Assembly (NCBI GenBank): GCA_014925825.1
Contig: JACGCK010000329.1
Span: forward strand, 1 to 40,160
Length of the DNA: 40,160 bases
Direction: 5' to 3'
Source of the DNA: Pholiota molesta
Lineage: Eukaryota; Basidiomycota; Agaricomycetes; Agaricales; Strophariaceae
In this document: piece after piece, positions 32,659 through 40,160 of the stretch
Layout: every line of letters begins with the position of its first letter
How positions within the stretch are numbered: position 1 is the first letter of the stretch
Translations under genes and position numbers: made by a program
The notes under the pieces: model-generated
What the model saw: only the letters and a program-made list of their open reading frames with translations
What the model was told of the DNA's origin: nothing
The model's database searches: none

Positions 32659-32737
32659 CAGCTCCTTAGAATTCTTTCTTTTTTCTTCGCTCTCCATTTT
32701 TCTGTTTCACTCAGCTGTTATTATGTCCACGGCGCTT

Positions 32738-32888
32738 ATGCTAACGCGTAGGCAGTGGGGATTTATTTACTTCACTCCTTCATTTTATTTCAAATACTTT
32801 TCGGCGCCTATGCTAACGCGTATGCACCAAGTTTGCACTATTGTTATTAAACCTTATTTACCAAACTGGACTGTGGATGCTAACGCGT
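32738..32888. repeat. Three spaced ATGCTAACGCGT motifs
   Basis: ACGCGT occurs at 32744-32749, 32816-32821 and 32883-32888, each within ATGCTAACGCGT. The spacing is 72 and 67 bp. The first two share extra upstream sequence (GCGC.TATGC). ACGCGT is the MluI cell-cycle box bound by MBF in yeasts; use by this fungus is inference. Confidence 0.7.
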
Positions 32889-32969
32889 CACCGATAGTCG
32901 TTCTTTCATTATTGAATTTACATAACTAGTTTTTAACTTTTGTTCTTTTTCTTTCTTCTTTGGTTTTCA

Positions 32970-32985
32970 GATTGCGAACGCAATC
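32970..32985. repeat. Small perfect inverted repeat before the polypurine tract
   Basis: GATTGCG and CGCAATC are separated by AA, ending three bases before the AAAGGGGGG tract. Confidence 0.6.
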
Positions 32986-32987
32986 TC

Positions 32988-32996
32988 AAAGGGGGG
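32988..32996 (+). other. Polypurine tract
   Basis: AAAGGGGGG is followed by TG and then the 3' LTR start. This is the normal primer site for plus-strand DNA synthesis. Confidence 0.8.
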
Positions 32997-32998
32997 TG

Positions 32999-33178
32999 TG
33001 TAACGGGTACATACGACATCGTACTTACGTAATGCGCGAGGCCCATATATAAGGCTCGCGCAACCACCCTCACTCTTTAGTCTTTATTCTATCACTTCGT
33101 AGAACTACCAATATATTGGTTGGCTGGTTCTATTCGAGTGACCTAAGGACTACCTACTACGGAACGGAAAGCGTTTCA
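32999..33178 (+). repeat. 3' LTR (180 bp)
   Basis: It is identical base for base to 22628-22807 and is followed by the TCCGG duplication at 33179-33183. Confidence 0.97.
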
Positions 33179-34993
33179 TCCGGCCCACCAAGCTGCGCTG
33201 CTTCTGGTCCGCGATCCTCCTTCTCGTCGTTTTCCAAGCATATATGCGCAGCGGGCGGCGCCCGAGCGCGCTGGGCAGCCGGCGAGACGGAATTTCTAGC
33301 ACCACCCCGCACGGCACGAACCACACCCGCGGCGGGCAGAAGGGGCAGAACGCCACGCACGACGGGGGCGGCGCCAAACCGCCGCGCGCGAGCGGGAAAT
33401 GGAACTACCCGCTCGTCGACCGCACGGTGCTCGCCAAGCTCGACCGGATGCAGCAGTTCTACGCCCCGGAGTACTACCGCCTCCCCGCCGCACCCCCGCC
33501 GCCCACCCCGGCCGACCACGCGAGCTGGCCGCCGAAAGTGACCCGCATCCCGGAGCGCCCCGCCCGGCCGCCGCCCGGGAGTGCGAGCACACCCGACGCC
33601 GGAGCCTCCGCGCTCTGCGCCTCCGCGGCGCACCCGCGGCCGTGCCGCTTCCTCCTCCCGCTGCGCATCGCGGAGCAGGAGTCGAAGGCGCGCATCCACC
33701 TCGCGCAGCTCGCGCTTCTCGCGCGCGCGCTGAACCGCACGCTCGTGCTCCCGAACGTCGGCCGGAGCAAGGTCGGCGCGTGCTTCCGGTGGGACTTGGG
33801 GGCGTACTACGACGTCGCGTCGCTCGCGGCCGACGGGGCGAGCGGGGACGCGGCGCCTGGGGATGGGTTCGTCGCGCAGGAGAGCTTCCGGGCGTGGCTG
33901 GACGGGGCGCGCGCGGTGCGCTCGCAGATGATCTCCATCGGCGCGTCGCTGCCCGCGCACACGCGGTTCCGCGAGGACGCCGTGTACTCCAACGCGGACG
34001 TGTCGGTGCTGGCGTACCACGCGTTCGGGGCCTGGGAGCGCGATCTCCCGGGGTGCTTCGCGAGCAAGCTGGACAAGCTCGCGCTGGAGACGATGCCGGT
34101 GTTCATGGCCACCACGAACGCGATCAACAAAGACGGCAGCGTCAGGCTCATCGGCGACGCCGTCGTCGAGGCGTTCTCGTCCATTTCTTCACGGGCGGCG
34201 CAGCAGGATATGGTCGAGATACCGCTCGCATTCGACGCCTTGACTAGCGGCCCCGCGACGCCGCCAGATCCCGACGTCCTCGTCGTCAACTGGGATCTGC
34301 GCCATCCAATATTCCCAGCCTCCGCGACGCCCCTGCGATACTCCCAACGCATGCACGACCTCGCCGCGCGGCACGCGCCAAAAGCCCCGTACCTCGCCGT
34401 CCAGTGGCGCATGGAGACCGTCAGCCCCGAGCTGCTCGAAGACTGCGCGCACGCGCTCGTCGACGTCCTGTCCCGGCTCCTCCGCGATTTTGCCCTGGCA
34501 GAAAATATCACGACCGTCTGGTTCGCGAGCGACTACCCGTATCCCGTCGTCCAACACAGTTCGTCGCAGAGGCGGCCAGCGGTTATTGCGAAATCAGGCA
34601 CCTTTCGGGATTTTGGGGTGCGGCATGAAGAGGCCATCGATATTCTGCGAAAGGCATTTGTTAAAGAGGGAGAATTGAGCCACTGGGTACTGACTGACTT
34701 TGCGGAGGCAATAGAAACCAACAAAGGCATGGAGAAAGGCGTGGAGTCGGAGCTATTGCAAGATTCTGGTACGCTGGGCATCCTGGACAAGCTCGTCAGT
34801 ATCAATGCAAATTTGTTCGTCAGTGGCGCAAGCAGGTGTAGTCGTAGAAGGTAAGGTGCATTTGGGATTCAAAACAAACAGAGGTGCTTATCAAAACAGT
34901 TCGTTCACAAAACAGGTGGTTGAAGCAAGGAATGACGAATGGAGTCGAAGTCGCGAATCGCATTTGAGGAACGTTGTAGAGATTTTCGGTTGA
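33179..34993 (+). pseudogene. Type II membrane glycosyltransferase (O-fucosyltransferase-like), N-terminus split by the retrotransposon
   Basis: The frame is open from the LTR junction to 34850. After a 49-nt intron (34851-34899) it ends in exon 34900-34993 with FTKQVVEARNDEW and NVVEIFG. The first residues form a signal anchor (CFWSAILLLVVFQAYM), then a Pro/Gly/Ser-rich stem and a lumenal domain. LLPLRIAEQESKARIHLAQ, LNRTLVLPNVG, ACFRWDLGAYYD and YLAVQWRMETVSPE resemble the GT-B O-fucosyltransferase-like family of basidiomycetes, with the arginine of WRME as the likely donor-binding residue. GC content is very high, unlike the element. The first Met after the anchor is at 33244, so an LTR-driven transcript would give an anchorless protein of about 567 residues. 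The family assignment is moderate. Confidence 0.65.
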
Positions 34994-35159
34994 CCGAGAT
35001 GGAATTTGGTCAGGTATATTGCAAAAGCCAGCGAGTTAAAAGAAAGAAAAGGGAGATCCTGCATAGCGAAAGATAGCATAGCATGGGGTACATATGACAT
35101 GCTCATACCACAGATTCTGATCGTCGTAATGGATAATGTAATAGACTCGCACCCAAAAT

Positions 35160-35714
35160 CTACTCCCGAGGAGCACCCCGTCCAACACCAGCAAATTGCG
35201 GCCTGAACTCGCCAGGAGCACCATCCTCCTTCTTGCTGCGGTATCCTTCGCGGTCGCCGCGGGGGCGCGGTAGGCACCGCCCTCGCCACCAGCTCCGGGG
35301 CGGACGGTAGCAGGGCGGGGGGACGCACGGCCTTCTTGTAGGTGGCAGGGACGATCTCGGCGGGGAGGTGAAGCCTAGGAAAGATCAGGCGAGAAAAGAG
35401 GCAAGACAAGGAGAGATACGCACCATTCACGGAGGTACTCGACACCCTCGGGGGTCAAGACGTAGTAGTACCATTGCCAAGAGAACTGGGTCTTGACGAG
35501 GCCCCTGGAAGTCAGGCTTTGGAGAGCCTTGATGACCTGCAGGTTGGGGACGTCGAGCTCCTCGTGCTTGGGCGCGTTGAAGTCTTTTTTGGCGACGAGA
35601 ACACCCTCTGCAGAAAGATCTGTTGGCCAAACTCCCATCAACGCCAGATTACTGCGACGCACCCTTGAAGAGGTTCTCGTAGATGATGCGCCTGTTCTGC
35701 TTAGGGATAATCAT
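35160..35714 (-). CDS. rps10: 40S ribosomal protein eS10 (two apparent one-base deletions)
   Basis: There are three exons on the minus strand: 35714-35663 ([17 protein letters not shown]), 35607-35424 and 35374-35160, with introns of 55 and 49 nt. Exon 2 encodes the winged-helix core: [57 protein letters not shown]. Exon 3 starts [19 protein letters not shown]. After that the frame breaks twice, at CGTCCCCCCGCCC and at GCGCCCCCGCGG. One extra C at each run restores the standard tail ([18 protein letters not shown] and [20 protein letters not shown], stop at 35160-35162). As eS10 is essential and normally single-copy, these are more likely sequencing errors than decay. It converges on the glycosyltransferase gene 166 bp away. 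Confidence 0.92.
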
Positions 35715-36261
35715 GCTGGGCCTGCGGGTTTATTTGCGGAAGCTGAAAATGCGACAAAACGACGGGTTTAGGGACAGATCGTGGGGCAAGAGGCGGCACA
35801 TACTGCGACGGTGATTCGCACTGGGTTCCGGCTGCAGAGAAAAAAACAGCGTCAGTCGTCATCCGGAAGGCGAGAGGCCATCCATCCAGTTCCACCCCTC
35901 CAAACGGCTCGAAACGAGTCTCTTTGTGCTCTGGCGGATCTGGGGATGCGGATGGACAGACTTACAGCACGGATTTTGGGGACGGTCTTGCGGGGAGTCT
36001 TGACGTTGACGAGCGAGTCGGCGACCACACACCACACATCGCCCGGATGGAAGTGTGGTCGTGTTTGGCTGCACCCTCCCATCAATTCTCCAACATATAA
36101 TAATATTATTTAATATATGTGGTCCAGGATCCAGGCGGAATTCAAATCGACAAGGCCTGTCGAGCTGATTATCTCGGTATGAAGCTCTCCTTGACGCTCC
36201 TTCATACACTGATCACTTCTTAGATCTTCGAATCTCTCTGTGCTTATCATCCAATTCGCGC
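35715..36261. other. Upstream region of eS10, no other gene seen
   Basis: This contains the eS10 promoter and 5' UTR on the minus strand. Short frames on both strands have no recognisable product. Confidence 0.4.
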
Positions 36262-36690
36262 GGATGTCTCCGCGCAACCGCCGCTCCATACTCAACGACA
36301 ACCGCACGCGGGGCGACAAGGGATCGAGGACCATGACCAGCTCGGCAGGCGTTCATAAAAGCTCAGCGCTCAGGTCGCGTAGGTATGCTGCCGTCGGCGT
36401 GTTCTGCATGGTCTGCACGACTTCCTTGACATGAGGCTCTTTCACTGTGAATCTCGTAATCTTCACCAGCTCCACTGCCCGTTTGAATGGCATATCGATA
36501 CGTAGATTGAATTTCTGGATACAAACGCGCTCGCCGGCAAACTCCTCACATCGCCCGTAATTTGACTAGCAGTCATCGCAGCAAGCTTATTTGCATCAGA
36601 CTCCTCTCTTGCGCTCTGCAGCCTCGTCCCGACGGTCTGCTCCAGCTGCTGGCGCGTATACGGCTGAGAGTTAATATACAGTGAATACAA
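36262..36690 (-). pseudogene. Inverted partial copy of ORC1 C-terminus
   Basis: The minus strand encodes INSQPYTRQQLEQ, LQSAREE, NKLAAMTASQITGDV, then VKEPHVKEVVQTMQNTPTAA and YLRDLS, then PAELVMVLDPL. Each block matches ORC1 at 39308-39905 in order. The block equivalent to FHERLMLASLVKC through GEDD is deleted and the frame is broken in several places. It lies about 0.4 kb upstream of ORC1, in opposite orientation. Confidence 0.85.
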
Positions 36691-37051
36691 ATATCCGGTT
36701 GCTTTGAGAAGATGTATTTTTTAATTACTATTTATCATTTTTCATTGATTTTTGAGCTCATCGCCATCGCGAGTTACGCAACCATAAATTATAAGAGGTC
36801 GTTAAGAGAAATGATCAAAAATTAAACCGCACAATTTGAGCGCGCTGGATTGCACGATGACATTTAATAATTCGTTCTCTGTTCTGTTTACTATCTAAAG
36901 AGTTGGATTGAGTTGGAAGAAGAAAGTCGGTGTGACTTGATAGCACGAGAAACACGCGATTGTCACGTCCCGTGGTTTATATTCATAACCGCAGTAACGT
37001 CACATTAGATTTGGCCTCTTCGTCGTTGTTGTTGACAACAACGAGCTCGAC
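36691..37051. promoter_or_regulatory. Upstream region of ORC1
   Basis: This is an AT-rich stretch of 360 bp. An ACGCGA (MCB-like) motif near 36954 and a GTAACGTCAC near 36993 are the only elements I would point to. Function is inferred from MBF control of replication genes in yeasts. Confidence 0.3.
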
Positions 37052-40003
37052 ATGGCTCGCGAATCCGCTCCACAAACCCCTTACGCGTCGTTCTCGGCGT
37101 AATCAACCCACAGCAACCCCTTCCACAAGCTGACCACAAGAACATCTCGAATGTGCGTGGACAGGCGAACCCATCTACGTGCGCAAGACGACACCGAGCT
37201 CGACTCACTTCCCGACGAACTCGGCGAGCTCCCAGACTCAAAAACCGACGACGACGACGACGCAGAAGAGACCGAAACCGTGTTCTACGAAGCGTTCAGA
37301 TGAAGCGCACCGCGACGAGCTACCGCGGCGTGAAGGGCATCCGCATGGGCAGGCCGGATACAGGTGTACCGCGTCGGCACGCCAGTGATGGTCGAGACCG
37401 ATGCGCTGTCTCCTGTCAAGCGCCCGCCGAGCATCGGGATTATCGTGGCCATGTGGCAGACGCGGGCGAAGGGCGGGGCGGTGGCGGAGGACCCGAGCAA
37501 GATGTGCATCCGCATCCACTGGTTCGTTAGACTTAGTGAGATGGCGAACCACCGTGCTGAGCGCGAACACGAAGAGGTCAGTGTAATCAGATATTTATAT
37601 TCTCATTTTTGATACTGACATGATGAATAGAACGAGATATACTATACACTTGCCGCAAAGGACGTCATCACCCCGGCGCCATCCTCTCGCGCTGCGCGTC
37701 TCAGGCATACGCACTCGAGCACCCAAAGAGGACAGCAGAGCAAGAAGCCCAGCTACATTTACGTCCCAATCCAGCTCCAAACCCCCAACGACGCCCTCAA
37801 AGAGCGGCGGGGCGGCCCAAGCTCGCCTCTTAAGCAAGCATTGCGCTTCTTCCCCACAGCGACGGACGACGACGGACGAGGCAGAGCCCACGGAACTAGA
37901 CCAGATCCAGACAAGAACTTCTACTGCCGCTATTGCGGTCGACTCGCGCCGTGGTTATATTCTACGACCTCAGCTGGGAGCGGCATCGCACAGACTGCTT
38001 GATACAGTCGAAGCCTCCGCAAACGCGTCGGGATCGAGCTCGAAAGGGGCTGACCCGTCAACGTGGGGCGCAGGTCTTCTCTGGGATGTCATTCCGAAGC
38101 CAAACCGGGAGGCGAAAGGGAAAGGAAGAAGAAACAGGATCCCCTAGAGGAAATCTCCGAATCCAAGGTCGATGACTCTGACGAGTACGAAGGCGATGAA
38201 ACAGATGAGACGACGAAGACGGCGTGGACCCCGATGAACAGAGTGCGTCAGACGGCGACGGCGACCAGGATGAACCTGATGACGACGACGACGACGACCC
38301 AGGCAACCCGCACACCCGCGCAAACGCAAACGCGCGCAGCAAAAAACACCCCGCAAGCGCAGTAAAACCACCTTCGTGCAGCCCACGCCGCACTCCAAAG
38401 CCGTGCTAGCGAAGCGCCGAAAACGCAGCGCCGCCAACCCCGACACCCGACCGCGTCGCCGCGCAAACGCAAATCGACGACCTTCGCCGTCCGGAATCCA
38501 GAGCAGTCGCTCACGTTCCAGGCGAGCATGGCGCATCTACCGAAGGACCTGTGGCTCCGGTCGATGCACGCGCTGCATGTGGGCAGCAGGCCGGATGTGC
38601 TGCCGTGTCGCGAGAAGAGTATGCGCGGGTGTTGAGGTGTGTGGGCGAGCTTCTAGAGGAAGGGAGTGGCGGATGTGTTTGTGAGTTTGAGTCGAGTTTT
38701 ATTTCTGGCTCCTAGTGTTGATACGTTTCGGTAGATATTTCAGGTGTACCTGGGACTGGGAAGACAGCGACCGTACATTCGGTGGTGAAGGAGTTGAAGC
38801 GCATGGCGCAAAATAGTGCATGTCGTCTATGGCCTTTCTCTTTTTCTTCTACTGATCAGTGAATTTATAACAGGAAACCAATCCATTTACTTATGTCGAG
38901 ATTAACGGTCTGAAAATCCCAGAACCATCAGCGGCGTATAGTCTCCTCTGGGAAGGAATTTCGGGACACGACGTCGCCAAAGAAGGCCATCTCCGCCTCA
39001 GCGCGAAGGAGAGCCTCAAATCACTTACGCGACATTTCACAACGGGAAACCGTGGCCCAGGAGGACACGCATGGTACAGACCCTCTATCTTCCTGATCCT
39101 CTATCTATTACTAACCTATATCTTAAATACAGCGTAGTCCTCATGGACGAGCTCGACCAACTAGTAACCTCGAAGCAAGACGTCTACAACTTCTTTAACT
39201 GGCCCACACTCGTCAACTCACGCCTCGTCGTCATCGCTGTCGCCAACACCATGGACCTGCCCGAGCGCGTCATGACCGGGCGCGTGCGCAGTCGGCTAGG
39301 GATGATCCGTATTAATTTCCAGCCGTATACGCGTGAGCAGTTGGAGAAGATCGTCGAGGCGAGGCTGCAGAGCGCAAGAGAGAGCCTGGACGGGGACGAG
39401 GAGGCGAATGAGAAGGCGGTGATTGCGCCTGATGCGATTAAGCTTGCGGCGATGACTGTTAGTCGGATTACGGGCGATGCAAGGAGGGTGTTGGATATTT
39501 GCCGGTGAGCGCTTGCGTATCCTGAAATTTAATCCATGTATTGAGATGCCATTCAGACGCGCAGTGGAGCTCGTAAAACTACCAAGGCCACAGTGAAAGC
39601 CCCTCATGTTAAGGAAGTCGTGCAGACCATGCAGAACACGCCGACGGCAGCGTACCTACGCGACCTGAGCTTCCACGAGCGGCTGATGCTCGCTTCCCTC
39701 GTCAAGTGCGTCAAGCGCGAGGGCGTGGAGGAGATTAAATGGGGCGACGTCCAGCACCAGCACCTCATATACATGGACACACTACCTGGAGAAGACGACC
39801 CGCCGGAAACCCACGCCTGCCGAGCTGGTCATGGTCCTCGACTCCCTTGTCGCCTCACGTGCGTCATCGTTGAGTACGGAGCGGCTGTTGCGCGGAAACA
39901 TCCAGATGAGAGGAGACTACTTTTGAATATTGAGCAGGGCGAGGTGGAGAAGGTGTTGGGGGATGTGGGTGGGGTGAAGTGGAAGAATGTGCTTGGGAAT
40001 TGA
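37052..40003 (+). CDS. ORC1: Origin recognition complex subunit 1 (multiple apparent frameshifts)
   Basis: ORC1 is the AAA+ subunit that binds origins and loads Cdc6/MCM. Order of parts: an N-terminus MARESAPQTP; a BAH domain (VYRVGTPVMVETDALSP, IGIIVAMWQTRAKGG, MCIRIHWFVRLSEMA, NEIYYTLAAKDVITP); an Arg/Lys/acidic linker with APTPHSKAVLAKRRKR homology; then AAA+. Walker A is GVPGTGKTATVHSVVKELKR (about 38750), with EINGLKIPEPSAAYSLLWEG after it. Walker B is VVLMDELDQL (39135). Then come IAVANTMDLPERV, SRLGMIRINFQPYTREQLE and SRITGDARRVLDICR, and a winged-helix end (AAYLRDLSFHERLMLASLVK, VEKVLGDVGGVKWKNVLG). Introns are 50-66 nt; the one at 38815 appears to start with GC. At least six one-base shifts occur, mainly between 37085 and 38620 and near 39592, 39800 and 39870. 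Assembly error or pseudogene cannot be separated here. Confidence 0.85.
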
Positions 40004-40160
40004 TTTTAGGATGGTTGCTTTGTTTGATTTCTTATTTGGGCATTTTTTTTTTTTTTTGGAGATTTTTGTAGACGGGATACTACCCTCGATGTGTAATAAA
40101 TTAATAAACGCCATCCTCGAAGGCATCACAAAACTTTGGGTGTGTAAAAATAAAAAGGCT
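40004..40160. other. ORC1 3' flank
   Basis: A T-rich run at about 40045-40058 is followed by AATAAATTAATAAA-like polyadenylation signals at about 40096-40109. Confidence 0.45.

Larger units (their letters stand above)
22628..33178 (+). mobile_element. Ty3/Gypsy chromovirus LTR retrotransposon, 10,551 bp, with accessory ORF3
   Basis: It is bounded by identical 180-bp LTRs starting TGTAACGGG and ending CGTTTCA, with TCCGG target duplications. The order is gag, protease, reverse transcriptase, RNase H, integrase with a C-terminal chromodomain, then an extra gene (ORF3), a region with three ACGCGT boxes, and a polypurine tract AAAGGGGGG. This gene order (integrase after RNase H) and the chromodomain define Metaviridae chromoviruses. 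The identical LTRs point to a recent insertion, yet pol shows one nonsense codon and several one-base shifts. At 10.5 kb it is long for a chromovirus because of the large gag N-terminus and ORF3. Confidence 0.95.

Noticed and set aside
22628..33178. RIP-type mutation as the cause of the defects
   Set aside because: Identical LTRs and mostly indels rather than dense C-to-T changes; only the TGA at 26264 and the knuckle Tyr would fit.
33157..34020. 287-residue minus-strand frame opposite the glycosyltransferase
   Set aside because: A GC-rich antisense shadow, almost all Arg, Ala, Gly, Val and Pro, with no family features.
1..40160. CRISPR arrays, operons, bacterial mobile elements
   Set aside because: The sequence is eukaryotic with spliceosomal introns; no regularly spaced short repeats of that kind are present.

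Overview
The window is nuclear DNA from a filamentous basidiomycete, most likely an Agaricomycete (mushroom or wood-rot type). Evidence: many 49-70 nt spliceosomal introns, a fungal SLATT protein, two indoleamine 2,3-dioxygenases, an F-box protein of the type expanded in Agaricomycetes, remains of a CBM1-GH5 endoglucanase, a MYND-finger protein, ribosomal protein eS10, ORC1 and a Ty3/Gypsy chromovirus.

Layout. 1-709: 3' part of a SLATT two-TM protein gene (+). 768-2741: a fold-back TIR element with ~0.5 kb arms and TA target duplications, itself carrying a nested 758-bp TIR element. 3633-3743: intron-containing tRNA-Leu (-). 3905-5290 (-) and 6149-7687 (+): a head-to-head pair of IDO paralogues with the same 63-nt intron. 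7688-11167: no gene I can support. 11286-12362: MYND zinc-finger protein (+). 13725-15165: a mosaic of gene pieces (-): F-box fragment, then endoglucanase fragment, then the last exon of a TM protein. Related full-length F-box and TM genes lie in the same order at 18523-21910. Between them is a zinc-type alcohol dehydrogenase-like oxidoreductase (16904-18206, +). 22628-33178: a 10.55-kb chromovirus with identical 180-bp LTRs and TCCGG duplications, inserted in the N-terminal coding region of a type II membrane glycosyltransferase gene that resumes at 33179-34993. 35160-35714: eS10 (-). 36262-36690: inverted partial copy of the ORC1 C-terminus. 37052-40003: ORC1 (+).

Main discovery candidate. 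Downstream of its pol the retrotransposon carries an accessory gene of about 680-700 residues (ORF3) that I cannot assign to any family. A palindrome-flanked TATA box and a candidate intron precede it, so it may be expressed from its own spliced subgenomic mRNA. Three evenly spaced ACGCGT (MCB-like) boxes follow it.

Caution on frameshifts. The essential genes eS10 and ORC1, the chromovirus pol and the TM gene all contain single-base indels, many in homopolymer runs. eS10 is restored by two missing C residues. Homopolymer errors in the assembly are therefore a serious alternative to true pseudogenisation.
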